Shown piece by piece: positions 45,679 to 53,853 of a stretch of DNA of 64,000 bases. Numbering within the stretch: the stretch's first letter is position 1; the number at the start of each line of letters is the position of its first letter. The notes under the pieces were generated by a model. The model was not told the origin of the DNA and did no database searches. It worked only from the letters and a program-made list of their open reading frames with translations. This DNA comes from Pseudomonas sp. BCA17 (GTDB taxonomy: Bacteria; Pseudomonadota; Gammaproteobacteria; Pseudomonadales; Pseudomonadaceae), in contig NZ_SGWI01000007.1 of the NCBI RefSeq assembly GCF_004519405.1, positions 248,001 to 312,000 of the forward strand, read 5' to 3'. The position numbers and the translations under genes are program-made.

Positions 45679-47424
45679 GTGATTGTTAGTCCCTGTAATG
45701 CACCAAAATTGTCTGCCAAACGGTTACGAAACGCACTGGTGACGGGCTCCGCCCTGTTTTGCCTGTTCGGCGCGGGTCAACTGTGGGCATTCAGTCTGGA
45801 TGATGTGTCGGCCAAGGCAAAAGAGCTGGCTGGGCAGAAATACGAAGCTCCGCGCAGCAATTTGCCAAACGAATTCCGCGAAATGAAATTCGCTGACTAC
45901 CAAAAGATTCGTTTCCGCAACGAAAAGGCTGAATGGGCCGATCAGAACACCCCGTTCAAGCTTTCGTTCTATCACCAGGGTATGCATTTCGATACACCGG
46001 TGAAAATCAACGAAGTGACCGCCGATAGCGTCCAGGAAATCAAGTACGACCCGACTCGTTTCGATTTCGGAGACGTGAAGTTTGATCCTAAAGCCACCGA
46101 ACAGCTGGGTTATGCCGGTTTCCGTGTGCTGTACCCGATCAACCAGACCGACAAGCAAGACGAAATCATGACCATGCTGGGCGCGAGCTATTTCCGTGTC
46201 GTCGGCAAGGGCCAGTCTTATGGTTTGTCCGCCCGCGGCATGGCGATCGACACCGCCTTGCCGTCCGGCGAAGAATTCCCGCGCTTCACCGAGTTCTGGA
46301 TCGAACGTCCGAAACCGGGTGAAAAACAGCTGGTGATCTTCGCCTTGCTGGACTCTCCACGGGCCACCGGCGCCTATCGCCTGACCCTGCGTCCGGGCAC
46401 CGACACCATTGTCGACGTCAAATCCCAGATGTACCTGCGTGACAAGGTCAGCAAGCTGGGCGTTGCCCCTCTGACCAGCATGTACCTGTTCGGCGCCAAC
46501 CAGCCGTCCAAGGTGCTCAACTATCGTCGTGAGCTGCACGACTCCAGCGGCCTGTCGATCCACGCCGGTAACGGCGAGTGGATCTGGCGCCCGCTGAACA
46601 ACCCTAAACACCTGTCGGTCAGCAACTTTGCCGTGGAAAACCCGCGTGGTTTCGGCTTGCTGCAACGCGGTCGCGATTTCAGCCACTACGAAGACCTGGA
46701 CGACAACTACGACAAGCGCCCAAGCGCCTGGATCGAGCCTGAAGGCGACTGGGGCAAGGGCTCCGTCGACCTGGTAGAGATTCCGACCGCGGACGAAACC
46801 AACGACAACATCGTTGCCTTCTGGAGCCCGGCCGAGTTGCCGAAAGTCGGTGAGCCGCTGGACGTCAGCTACCGCCTGCACTGGACCATGGACGAAAAGG
46901 ACCTGCACCCGGCCGACAGCGCCTGGGTCAAGCAGACCCTGCGCTCCACCGGCGATGTGAAGCAGTCCAACCTGATCCGTCAACCTGACGGCAGCGTGGC
47001 TTACCTGGTGGACTTCGAGGGTCCATCCCTCAAGGCTCTGCCGCCGGATGCCCCAGTGCGCAGCCAGGTGAGTGTTGGCGAGAACGCCGAGATCGTTGAA
47101 AACAGCGTGCGTTACAACGAGCACACCAAAGGCTGGCGCTTGACCCTGCGTATGAAGATCAAGGACGCCGGCAAGCCGACCGAGATGCGTGCGGCGCTGG
47201 TTCAGGACATCGTGAAGCCGGAGCCTGAGAAGGTTTCGACCCAGGTGCTGAAGGCTGACAAAGTGCTGGCGAAACAGCATGAAAAACAGGCCAAGAAAGA
47301 CGCCAAAGAAGCGAAGGACAAGGAAGCCAAGCAGCCAGATGCTGCCCCAGCCACCCCGGAGCCGGCCAAGACAGAACAAGTCCTGACCGAGACCTGGAGC
47401 TACCAGTTGCCAGCCGATGAGTAA
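45679..47424 (+). CDS. opgG: Glucan biosynthesis protein OpgG
   Basis: OpgG is a periplasmic protein that acts on the osmoregulated periplasmic glucan backbone and its branches. The product is 581 residues. The signal peptide RLRNALVTGSALFCLFGAG is cleaved near LWA-FSL. The family core runs through FSLDDVSAKAKELA, FRVLYPIN, YGLSARGMAIDTA and AWIEPEGDWGKG. A Lys/Ala-rich low-complexity tail (about 545-565) follows. The start is GTG with GAGGG 6 bases upstream. It overlaps opgH by 8 bases. Confidence 0.96.
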   Translation: MIVSPCNAPKLSAKRLRNALVTGSALFCLFGAGQLWAFSLDDVSAKAKELAGQKYEAPRSNLPNEFREMKFADYQKIRFRNEKAEWADQNTPFKLSFYHQGMHFDTPVKINEVTADSVQEIKYDPTRFDFGDVKFDPKATEQLGYAGFRVLYPINQTDKQDEIMTMLGASYFRVVGKGQSYGLSARGMAIDTALPSGEEFPRFTEFWIERPKPGEKQLVIFALLDSPRATGAYRLTLRPGTDTIVDVKSQMYLRDKVSKLGVAPLTSMYLFGANQPSKVLNYRRELHDSSGLSIHAGNGEWIWRPLNNPKHLSVSNFAVENPRGFGLLQRGRDFSHYEDLDDNYDKRPSAWIEPEGDWGKGSVDLVEIPTADETNDNIVAFWSPAELPKVGEPLDVSYRLHWTMDEKDLHPADSAWVKQTLRSTGDVKQSNLIRQPDGSVAYLVDFEGPSLKALPPDAPVRSQVSVGENAEIVENSVRYNEHTKGWRLTLRMKIKDAGKPTEMRAALVQDIVKPEPEKVSTQVLKADKVLAKQHEKQAKKDAKEAKDKEAKQPDAAPATPEPAKTEQVLTETWSYQLPADE

Positions 47425-49987
47425 TTCACAAGCCAAGCCGGAGACTCTGTCCGAGTACCTGGCACATCTGCCGATGACCGCTGAGCAGCGCGCCGAACTG
47501 GCGGGCTGCACGTCCTTCAGCGAATTGCACGAACGCCTGTCGTCCAAGGCGTTCGATGCACCGACCGACGCCGCCCAGGCGTCGGTTGGTACTCGCTTGA
47601 CCCTCAGTACCGCCGAGGAGCTGCAAGACGCCGAAATGCTGGCGCTCGACGCCAGCGGCCGGGTCACCCTGAAGGCCACGCCGCCGATCCGTCGTACCAA
47701 GGTAGTGCCCGAGCCATGGCGTACCAATATCCTGGTACGTGGCTGGCGCCGGTTGACCGGTCGCACCAACCCGCCCAAGCCGCCGAAAGACGAGCGTGTA
47801 TTGCCGGCCGCGCGCTGGCGTACCGTCGGTTCGATCCGTCGCTATATCCTGCTGATATTGATGCTCGGCCAGACCATCGTGGCCGGCTGGTACATGAAAG
47901 GCATCATGCCGTACCAGGGCTGGTCGCTGGTCGACTTCGACGAGATCCGCAACCAGACCCTGCTGCAAACCGCCACCCAGGTACTGCCTTACGCGCTGCA
48001 AACCAGCATCCTGATTATGTTCGGGATCTTGTTCTGTTGGGTTTCAGCGGGTTTCTGGACCGCGCTGATGGGCTTCCTGGAACTGCTTACCGGTCACGAT
48101 AAATACCGGATCTCCGGTAAAAGTGCCGGTGACGAGCCGATTCCGAAGGATGCCCGCACCGCGTTGGTGATGCCGATCTGCAACGAAGACGTGCCCCGGG
48201 TATTTGCCGGCCTGCGCGCCACCTTCGAATCGGTGGCGGCCACGGGTGACCTGGACCGCTTCGATTTCTTCGTGCTCAGCGACAGCAACGATGCCGATAT
48301 CTGTATCGCCGAACAGCAGGCCTGGCTGGATGTGTGCCGCGAAGCCGGTGGTTTCGGCAAGATCTTCTATCGCCGCCGCCGCCGCCGCGTCAAACGTAAA
48401 AGCGGCAACCTCGACGACTTCTGCCGTCGTTGGGGCGGTGACTACAAGTACATGGTGGTGCTCGACGCCGACAGCGTGATGAGCGGCGAATGCCTGACCA
48501 GCCTGGTGCGCCTGATGGAAGCCACGCCGGACGCGGGGATTATCCAGACCGCGCCACGTGCGTCGGGCATGGACACCCTGTATGCACGCATGCAGCAGTT
48601 CGCCACGCGTGTGTACGGCCCGTTGTTCACGGCCGGCCTGCACTTCTGGCAGCTGGGTGAATCCCATTACTGGGGCCATAACGCAATCATCCGCATGAAG
48701 CCGTTCATCGAGCACTGCGCCCTGGCGCCGTTGCCGGGCAAAGGCGCGTTCGCCGGTGCGATTCTGTCCCACGACTTCGTTGAAGCTGCGCTGATGCGCC
48801 GTGCCGGCTGGGGTGTGTGGATCGCCTACGACTTGCCGGGCAGCTACGAAGAACTGCCACCGAACCTGCTGGATGAACTCAAGCGTGACCGTCGCTGGTG
48901 CCACGGCAACCTGATGAACTTCCGCCTGTTCCTGGTCAAGGGCATGCACCCGGTACACCGCGCGGTGTTCCTCACCGGCGTGATGTCCTACCTGTCGGCA
49001 CCGTTGTGGTTCTTCTTCCTGGTGTTGTCGACCGCGCTGCTGGCGGTGAATACGCTGATGGAGCCGCAGTACTTCATGGCGCCACGCCAGTTGTACCCGC
49101 TGTGGCCGCAATGGCATCCGGACAAGGCCGTGGCGCTGTTCTCCACCACCATCGTGCTGCTGTTCCTGCCTAAACTGCTGAGCATCATCCTGATCTGGGC
49201 CAAGGGCGCGAAAGAGTTCGGTGGCAAGTTCAAGGTGACATTGTCGATGCTGCTGGAGATGCTGTTCTCCATGTTGCTGGCACCGGTGCGGATGATCTTC
49301 CACACCCGTTTCGTACTGGCCGCGTTCCTCGGCTGGGCGGCGACCTGGAATTCGCCGCAACGTGACGATGACTCCACGCCATGGAGCGAGGCGGTCAAGC
49401 GCCACGGCCCGCAAACCGTGCTTGGCTTCCTGTGGGCGCTGCTGGTGGTGTGGTTGAACCCAAGCTTCCTGTGGTGGCTGATCCCGATCGTCGGCTCGCT
49501 GATGCTGTCGATCCCGGTCTCGGTGATTTCCAGTCGGGTCAAGTTGGGCCTCAAGTCCCGTGACGAGAGCCTGTTTCTGATCCCTGAGGAATACAACCCG
49601 CCGCAAGCGTTGTTGTCGACCGAGCAGTACACCCACGAAAACCGTTGGCACGCCCTGCAGGACGGGTTTGTGCGCTCGGTGGTCGACCCGCAGCAGAACG
49701 CCCTGGCCTGCGCCCTGGCGACGTCGCGCCACCGTGAGGCGGAGCCGATCGAGCACCTGCGTGCCGAGCGTGTGCGTCATGCGTTGAAAGTCGGCCCGGC
49801 CGCCCTCAACAACGCTGAACGCCTGGCCCTGCTCAGCGATCCGGTCGCCCTCGGCCGTCTGCACCAGCAGGTCTGGACTGAAGGTCATGCCGAATGGCTG
49901 GGTGCCTGGCGCGCCTCGATCAAGGCTGATCCGCACGCGCCGTTGCTGCCGCTGCAACCGCTGTCGTCCCAGGCCCAACCGGCCTGA
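47417..49987 (+). CDS. opgH: Glucan glucosyltransferase OpgH
   Basis: OpgH is the inner-membrane GT2 enzyme that makes the linear beta-1,2-glucan of periplasmic glucans from UDP-glucose. The product is 856 residues. After a cytoplasmic N-terminus of about 135 residues, two helices (VGSIRRYILLILMLGQ onward) precede the GT domain. Its acidic motifs are SDSNDAD and DADSVMSG, and the R-R-W motif is in KRDRRWCHGN. Five or six more helices follow at 510-700. It is coupled to opgG and forms the opgGH operon. Confidence 0.97.
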   Translation: MSNSQAKPETLSEYLAHLPMTAEQRAELAGCTSFSELHERLSSKAFDAPTDAAQASVGTRLTLSTAEELQDAEMLALDASGRVTLKATPPIRRTKVVPEPWRTNILVRGWRRLTGRTNPPKPPKDERVLPAARWRTVGSIRRYILLILMLGQTIVAGWYMKGIMPYQGWSLVDFDEIRNQTLLQTATQVLPYALQTSILIMFGILFCWVSAGFWTALMGFLELLTGHDKYRISGKSAGDEPIPKDARTALVMPICNEDVPRVFAGLRATFESVAATGDLDRFDFFVLSDSNDADICIAEQQAWLDVCREAGGFGKIFYRRRRRRVKRKSGNLDDFCRRWGGDYKYMVVLDADSVMSGECLTSLVRLMEATPDAGIIQTAPRASGMDTLYARMQQFATRVYGPLFTAGLHFWQLGESHYWGHNAIIRMKPFIEHCALAPLPGKGAFAGAILSHDFVEAALMRRAGWGVWIAYDLPGSYEELPPNLLDELKRDRRWCHGNLMNFRLFLVKGMHPVHRAVFLTGVMSYLSAPLWFFFLVLSTALLAVNTLMEPQYFMAPRQLYPLWPQWHPDKAVALFSTTIVLLFLPKLLSIILIWAKGAKEFGGKFKVTLSMLLEMLFSMLLAPVRMIFHTRFVLAAFLGWAATWNSPQRDDDSTPWSEAVKRHGPQTVLGFLWALLVVWLNPSFLWWLIPIVGSLMLSIPVSVISSRVKLGLKSRDESLFLIPEEYNPPQALLSTEQYTHENRWHALQDGFVRSVVDPQQNALACALATSRHREAEPIEHLRAERVRHALKVGPAALNNAERLALLSDPVALGRLHQQVWTEGHAEWLGAWRASIKADPHAPLLPLQPLSSQAQPA

Positions 49988-49993
49988 TTCAAA

Positions 49994-50020
49994 CGCCCCC
50001 GAAGGCTCACTTCGGGGGCG
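49994..50020 (+). terminator. Hairpin after opgH
   Basis: A 10-bp perfect stem (GCCCCCGAAG / CTTCGGGGGC) with a five-base loop lies just after the opgH stop. The T-run is poor (GCTTGAAACG), so termination may be weak or factor-aided. Confidence 0.6.
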
Positions 50021-50173
50021 CTTGAAACGCTGATCCTACAGCGTTTCGCGCCTCTTCCTTTTGGCGCTAACTCCTTGTTATTTCGAAACAAAATACCTCG
50101 ATTCGAGGCGTATTGCCGTGCCTGTGGCTGGGGTAGCATCGCCCTCCAAATCTGACTCGCCATGGGGGTATTC

Positions 50174-50974
50174 ATGTTCAAAAGGTACGGTTCAGCATGG
50201 CTGATCGGCGCGGTCGTCATGCTGTACGCAGGCTGGTTGAATGCCGGTGCCCTTGATGATGCGGTTCGGCGGGGCGTGCTGAGGGTTGGCACTACACCCA
50301 CTTACATTCCCTTTGAAATGACGGATAAGCAGGGGCGCATCGTCGGCTTCGAGATTGACCTGCTGCAGGCCATGAGCCGCGCGCTGGGGGTGGAACTCGA
50401 GTTGGTCGCGGTGCCTTATACCGAGTTGCTGCCGGGCCTGATGGCAAAGCAGTTTGATCTGATCGGCAGTGGCATGACGGTGACCCAGGAGCGCAACCTG
50501 AAACTGAATTTCAGCGACTCCTTTATCGTGGTCGGCCAGACGATCCTGTTGCATCCGAGCCTGGCCGGTACGGTTTCCAGCATCGAAGACCTGGACAACG
50601 CCGAGTACCGAGTCGCTGCCACGCAAGGCACCACCGGGCTGGCGGCTGCGCAGCGCTTTCTGGGCGCGGCGCGGATAAGCAGTTTCGCGACCCCCGAACA
50701 AGGTGTGCGCCAGGTTGTAGAAGGCAAGGCCGATGCCTTTGTGCATGACGCACCCTACAACCTGATTGCAATGACCCGCGCCGAGAACAGTGCTTTGCTG
50801 GCGCTGGAGCAGCCTTTCACCTTTGAGCCACTGGCCTTCGGCCTGAAGAAAGGCGACTACGACAGCCTCAATTGGATCAACCATTTCCTCAACCAGGTGG
50901 CCCAGGATGGGACCTACGATCGCCTGCACGACAAGTGGTTCAAGGACACTGCCTGGATGGCGGAAATCGACTGA
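50174..50974 (+). CDS. Amino-acid ABC transporter substrate-binding protein, first paralogue
   Basis: The product is a 266-residue family-3 periplasmic binding protein. The signal peptide (FKRYGSAWLIGAVVMLYAGW) is cleaved near LNA-GAL. VLRVGTTPTYIPFEMTDKQG, GFEIDLLQAM and LIGSGMTVTQERN match the polar amino-acid class. It is closely similar over its full length to the protein encoded next (51193), so the two are tandem paralogues. The ATG with GGGGGT upstream is chosen over one four codons earlier. The ligand is unknown; glutamine-, cystine- or arginine-like amino acids are possible. Confidence 0.9.
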   Translation: MFKRYGSAWLIGAVVMLYAGWLNAGALDDAVRRGVLRVGTTPTYIPFEMTDKQGRIVGFEIDLLQAMSRALGVELELVAVPYTELLPGLMAKQFDLIGSGMTVTQERNLKLNFSDSFIVVGQTILLHPSLAGTVSSIEDLDNAEYRVAATQGTTGLAAAQRFLGAARISSFATPEQGVRQVVEGKADAFVHDAPYNLIAMTRAENSALLALEQPFTFEPLAFGLKKGDYDSLNWINHFLNQVAQDGTYDRLHDKWFKDTAWMAEID

Positions 50975-51192
50975 AGTCATTACCGGTTACACATAAAACC
51001 ATGGTCGAGCGACCTGAGTGATGTGTCTACGGCTGCGCTTCGCTGCACGGTTGTGGGGCATTTCCGACATACGCCGATAACAATTACCCGTGAAACCTTT
51101 GTGACAGGCAACGAGTGGGTTAGGATCGCACCCCGAAATGGTGCAGCCCTTTTGCGCGCCGATCTTATAAGAACCGTTCAGGGGACTTGATG

Positions 51193-51990
51193 ATGAAAAA
51201 GTATCTTTCGATGCTGATGCTCGGCGTCACGGCGTTGGTCGCCGCCACGGCGGCCCACGCCGGTGCCATCGATGATGCGGTCAAGCGCGGCACGCTGAAA
51301 GTCGGCATGGACCCGACTTACATGCCGTTCGAAATGACAGATAAGCGCGGTGAAATCATCGGCTTCGAAGTCGACATCCTCAAGGCGATGGCCAAGTCCA
51401 TGGGCGTCAAGCTGGAGCTGGTCTCCACCGGTTATGACGGGATCATCCCGGCTTTCCTGACCGGCAAGTTCGACATGATCGGCAGCGGCATGACCCTGAC
51501 CCAGGAGCGTAACCTGCGCCTGAACTTCAGCGAACCGTTCATCGTGGTCGGCCAGACCCTGCTGATTCGTAAGGACCTGGAAGGCACCATCAAGTCCTAT
51601 AAAGACCTGAACGACGAGAAATTCCGCCTGACCTCCAAGCTCGGCACCACCGGTGAGATGGTCGCCAAAAAGCTGATTTCCAAGGCCAAGTACCATGGCT
51701 ATGACAACGAGCAGGAAGGCGTGCTGGACGTGGTCAATGGCAAGGCCGATGCCTTCGTGTATGACGCCCCCTACAACGTGGTTGCCGAGAAAAAGGTCGG
51801 TAACGGCAAGCTGGTGTTCCTGGAAGAACCGTTCACTTTCGAGCCATTGGCATTCGGTTTGAAGAAAGGCGATTACGACAGCATCAACTACATCAATAAC
51901 TTCCTGCACCAGATCCGCAACGACGGCACCTACGATCGCATCCATGACAAGTGGTTCAAGAGCTCCGAGTGGCTCAAGGACATGGAATAA
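51193..51990 (+). CDS. Amino-acid ABC transporter substrate-binding protein, second paralogue
   Basis: The product is a 265-residue family-3 periplasmic binding protein with signal peptide MKKYLSMLMLGVTALVAA, cleaved near AHA-GAI. TLKVGMDPTYMPFEMTDKRG, FDMIGSGMTLTQERN and the C-terminal YDRIHDKWFK repeat the pattern of the upstream paralogue. The ATG at 51193 gives better spacing to AGGGGA than that at 51190. It is followed, across a REP-like element, by the permease and ATPase genes, so this copy is the likely main partner. Confidence 0.93.
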   Translation: MKKYLSMLMLGVTALVAATAAHAGAIDDAVKRGTLKVGMDPTYMPFEMTDKRGEIIGFEVDILKAMAKSMGVKLELVSTGYDGIIPAFLTGKFDMIGSGMTLTQERNLRLNFSEPFIVVGQTLLIRKDLEGTIKSYKDLNDEKFRLTSKLGTTGEMVAKKLISKAKYHGYDNEQEGVLDVVNGKADAFVYDAPYNVVAEKKVGNGKLVFLEEPFTFEPLAFGLKKGDYDSINYINNFLHQIRNDGTYDRIHDKWFKSSEWLKDME

Positions 51991-52003
51991 GGTCGGCTGT
52001 TGC

Positions 52004-52127
52004 GGCGAGGGAGCTTGCTCCCGCTGGAGTGCGAAGCGCTCCGACCAGGCAATGCGGTTTATAGGCCAATTGCCGGTCGCCAGTAGTGGGGTTGCTTTGC
52101 AGCCCAGCGGGAGCAAGCTCCCGCGCC
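52004..52127. repeat. REPIN-like inverted repeat, variant arms
   Basis: GGCGAGGGAGCTTGCTCCCG and its complement CGGGAGCAAGCTCCCGCGCC flank about 75 bases between the second binding-protein gene and the permease gene. The arms are related to, but distinct from, the two families elsewhere in the window. The hairpin may help the binding protein accumulate above the membrane components. Confidence 0.82.
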
Positions 52128-52163
52128 ACAGAGGGGCTTGCCCCACCTTTTGGATGTTGAGTA

Positions 52164-53123
52164 ATGAAACAGAAAAAAGCCCAATGGCCCTGGCACCTGC
52201 TGACGGTGGCCGTGTTGGTCGGCCTGGCCGGCGCCTTGTACTACGCCACTTCGCTGATGTCCTACGAGTGGCGCTGGAACCGCGTACCGCAGTACTTCGC
52301 CTACCAGGCTGAAACATCCCAACGTGCCGCCGATATTTCCACCGTGGTTGAACTGGTGCGCAAAGGCGATGTGGCTGAAGTCACCCTGCGCAACGACGCC
52401 GGCGCGGAGCAGAAGCTGACCGTGGCCGACAACAGCCTGCAAGTGGCGCGCGGCGATGACGTGGCCGAAGGCGATGTGGTGGGCGTGACCCGCCATTGGG
52501 CGTTGGGGCCGCTGATGTGGGGCTTGTGGACGACCTTGTGGTTGTCGGTGGTGTCCGGCGTTCTGGGGTTGGCGATCGGCTTGGCGACCGGCTTGTGTCG
52601 CCTCTCCAATAACCCGACTTTGCGCGATCTGTCGACCATCTACGTCGAACTGGTACGCGGCACGCCGTTGTTGGTGCAGATTTTCATTTTCTATTTTTTC
52701 ATCGGCACGGTGCTCAACCTGTCCCGGGAATTTGCCGGGATTGCGGCGTTGTCACTGTTCACCGGCGCGTATGTGGCTGAAATCGTCCGTGCGGGCGTGC
52801 AGTCCATCGCCCGAGGCCAGAACGAGGCGGCGCGCTCCCTGGGTTTGAGCGCCAGCCAGTCGATGCGTCATGTGGTGTTGCCGCAAGCTTTCAAGCGCGT
52901 GTTACCGCCACTGGCCGGGCAATTTATCAGCCTGGTGAAAGACACCTCGCTGGTGTCGGTGATCGCCATCACCGAGTTGCTCAAAAGCGGCCGTGAGGTG
53001 ATCACCACCTCGTTTTCGCCGTTTGAAATCCTGTTCTGTGTGGCAGGCCTGTACCTGTTGATCAACCTGCCGCTGTCGAAAATGGCCAGCCGGCTTGAGC
53101 GGAGGCTCGCGCAAAGTGATTGA
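52164..53123 (+). CDS. Polar amino-acid ABC transporter permease with periplasmic insert
   Basis: The product is a 319-residue HisM/GltK-type permease, about 90 residues longer than common members. The first helix (about 11-28) is followed by a soluble segment (about 31-112, including KGDVAEVTLRNDAG and VARGDDVAEGDVVG) that looks like a small beta-rich periplasmic domain. Five further helices and the EAA loop RSLGLSASQSMRHVVLPQA follow. Its stop overlaps the start of the ATPase gene by 8 bases. Confidence 0.93.
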   Translation: MKQKKAQWPWHLLTVAVLVGLAGALYYATSLMSYEWRWNRVPQYFAYQAETSQRAADISTVVELVRKGDVAEVTLRNDAGAEQKLTVADNSLQVARGDDVAEGDVVGVTRHWALGPLMWGLWTTLWLSVVSGVLGLAIGLATGLCRLSNNPTLRDLSTIYVELVRGTPLLVQIFIFYFFIGTVLNLSREFAGIAALSLFTGAYVAEIVRAGVQSIARGQNEAARSLGLSASQSMRHVVLPQAFKRVLPPLAGQFISLVKDTSLVSVIAITELLKSGREVITTSFSPFEILFCVAGLYLLINLPLSKMASRLERRLAQSD

Positions 53124-53850
53124 AGTCCGCGATCTGGTAAAAGTCTTCGACACCCGTGGTCACGTCGTGCGCGCGGTGGACCATGTGACCACACAAGTGG
53201 CCAAGGGCGAAGTGCTGGTGGTAATCGGCCCGTCGGGCTCCGGCAAGTCAACTTTCCTGCGCTGTCTGAATGGCCTGGAAGCGTTCGATTCGGGCTCGGT
53301 GAGCATCGACGGCCTGCAACTGGCCGATCCGAAAACCGACGTGAACGCCTATCGCCGTGAAGTCGGCATGGTGTTCCAGCACTTCAACCTGTTCCCTCAC
53401 ATGACCGTGCTGGAAAATCTGTGCCTGGCGCAAAAAGTCGTGCGCAAGCGCGGCAAGAAAGAACGCGAGGCCAAGGCCCTGGCGCTGCTGGAAAAGGTGG
53501 GCATTGCGCAAAAGGCCAACGAGTTTCCATCACGTCTTTCCGGCGGCCAGCAGCAGCGCGTCGCGATCGCTCGCGCCTTGGCGATGGAGCCCAAGGTGAT
53601 GCTGTTCGATGAGCCCACTTCGGCCCTCGACCCGGAAATGGTCGGCGAAGTACTGGACGTGATGAAGACCTTGGCCCTGGAAGGCATGACCATGGTCTGC
53701 GTCACCCACGAAATGGGTTTTGCCCGCGAAGTCGCCGACCGGGTGCTGTTCTTCGATCACGGCAAGTTGCTGGAAGACGCGTCCCCGGCCGAGTTCTTCG
53801 ATGCCCCGAAAGACCCGCGGGCCCAAGCGTTTCTGCGCCAGGTCCTGTAA
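53116..53850 (+). CDS. Polar amino-acid ABC transporter ATPase (GlnQ-like)
   Basis: The product is 244 residues with all ABC motifs: Walker A GPSGSGKST, Q-loop MVFQHFNLFPHMT, signature LSGGQQQRV, Walker B VMLFDEPTSALDP and H-loop VCVTHEMGFA. The start is GTG (IEVRDLVKVF), with GGAGG ten bases upstream inside the permease gene. The unit binding protein-binding protein-permease-ATPase forms one transporter locus. The ligand is not determinable from the sequence. Confidence 0.95.
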   Translation: MIEVRDLVKVFDTRGHVVRAVDHVTTQVAKGEVLVVIGPSGSGKSTFLRCLNGLEAFDSGSVSIDGLQLADPKTDVNAYRREVGMVFQHFNLFPHMTVLENLCLAQKVVRKRGKKEREAKALALLEKVGIAQKANEFPSRLSGGQQQRVAIARALAMEPKVMLFDEPTSALDPEMVGEVLDVMKTLALEGMTMVCVTHEMGFAREVADRVLFFDHGKLLEDASPAEFFDAPKDPRAQAFLRQVL

Positions 53851-53853
53851 GCG

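Noticed and set aside
51127..51145. NtrC-like site before the second amino-acid binding protein
   Set aside because: CGCAC and GTGCA arms are present but are 9 bases apart rather than 7, and no sigma54 element was found nearby.
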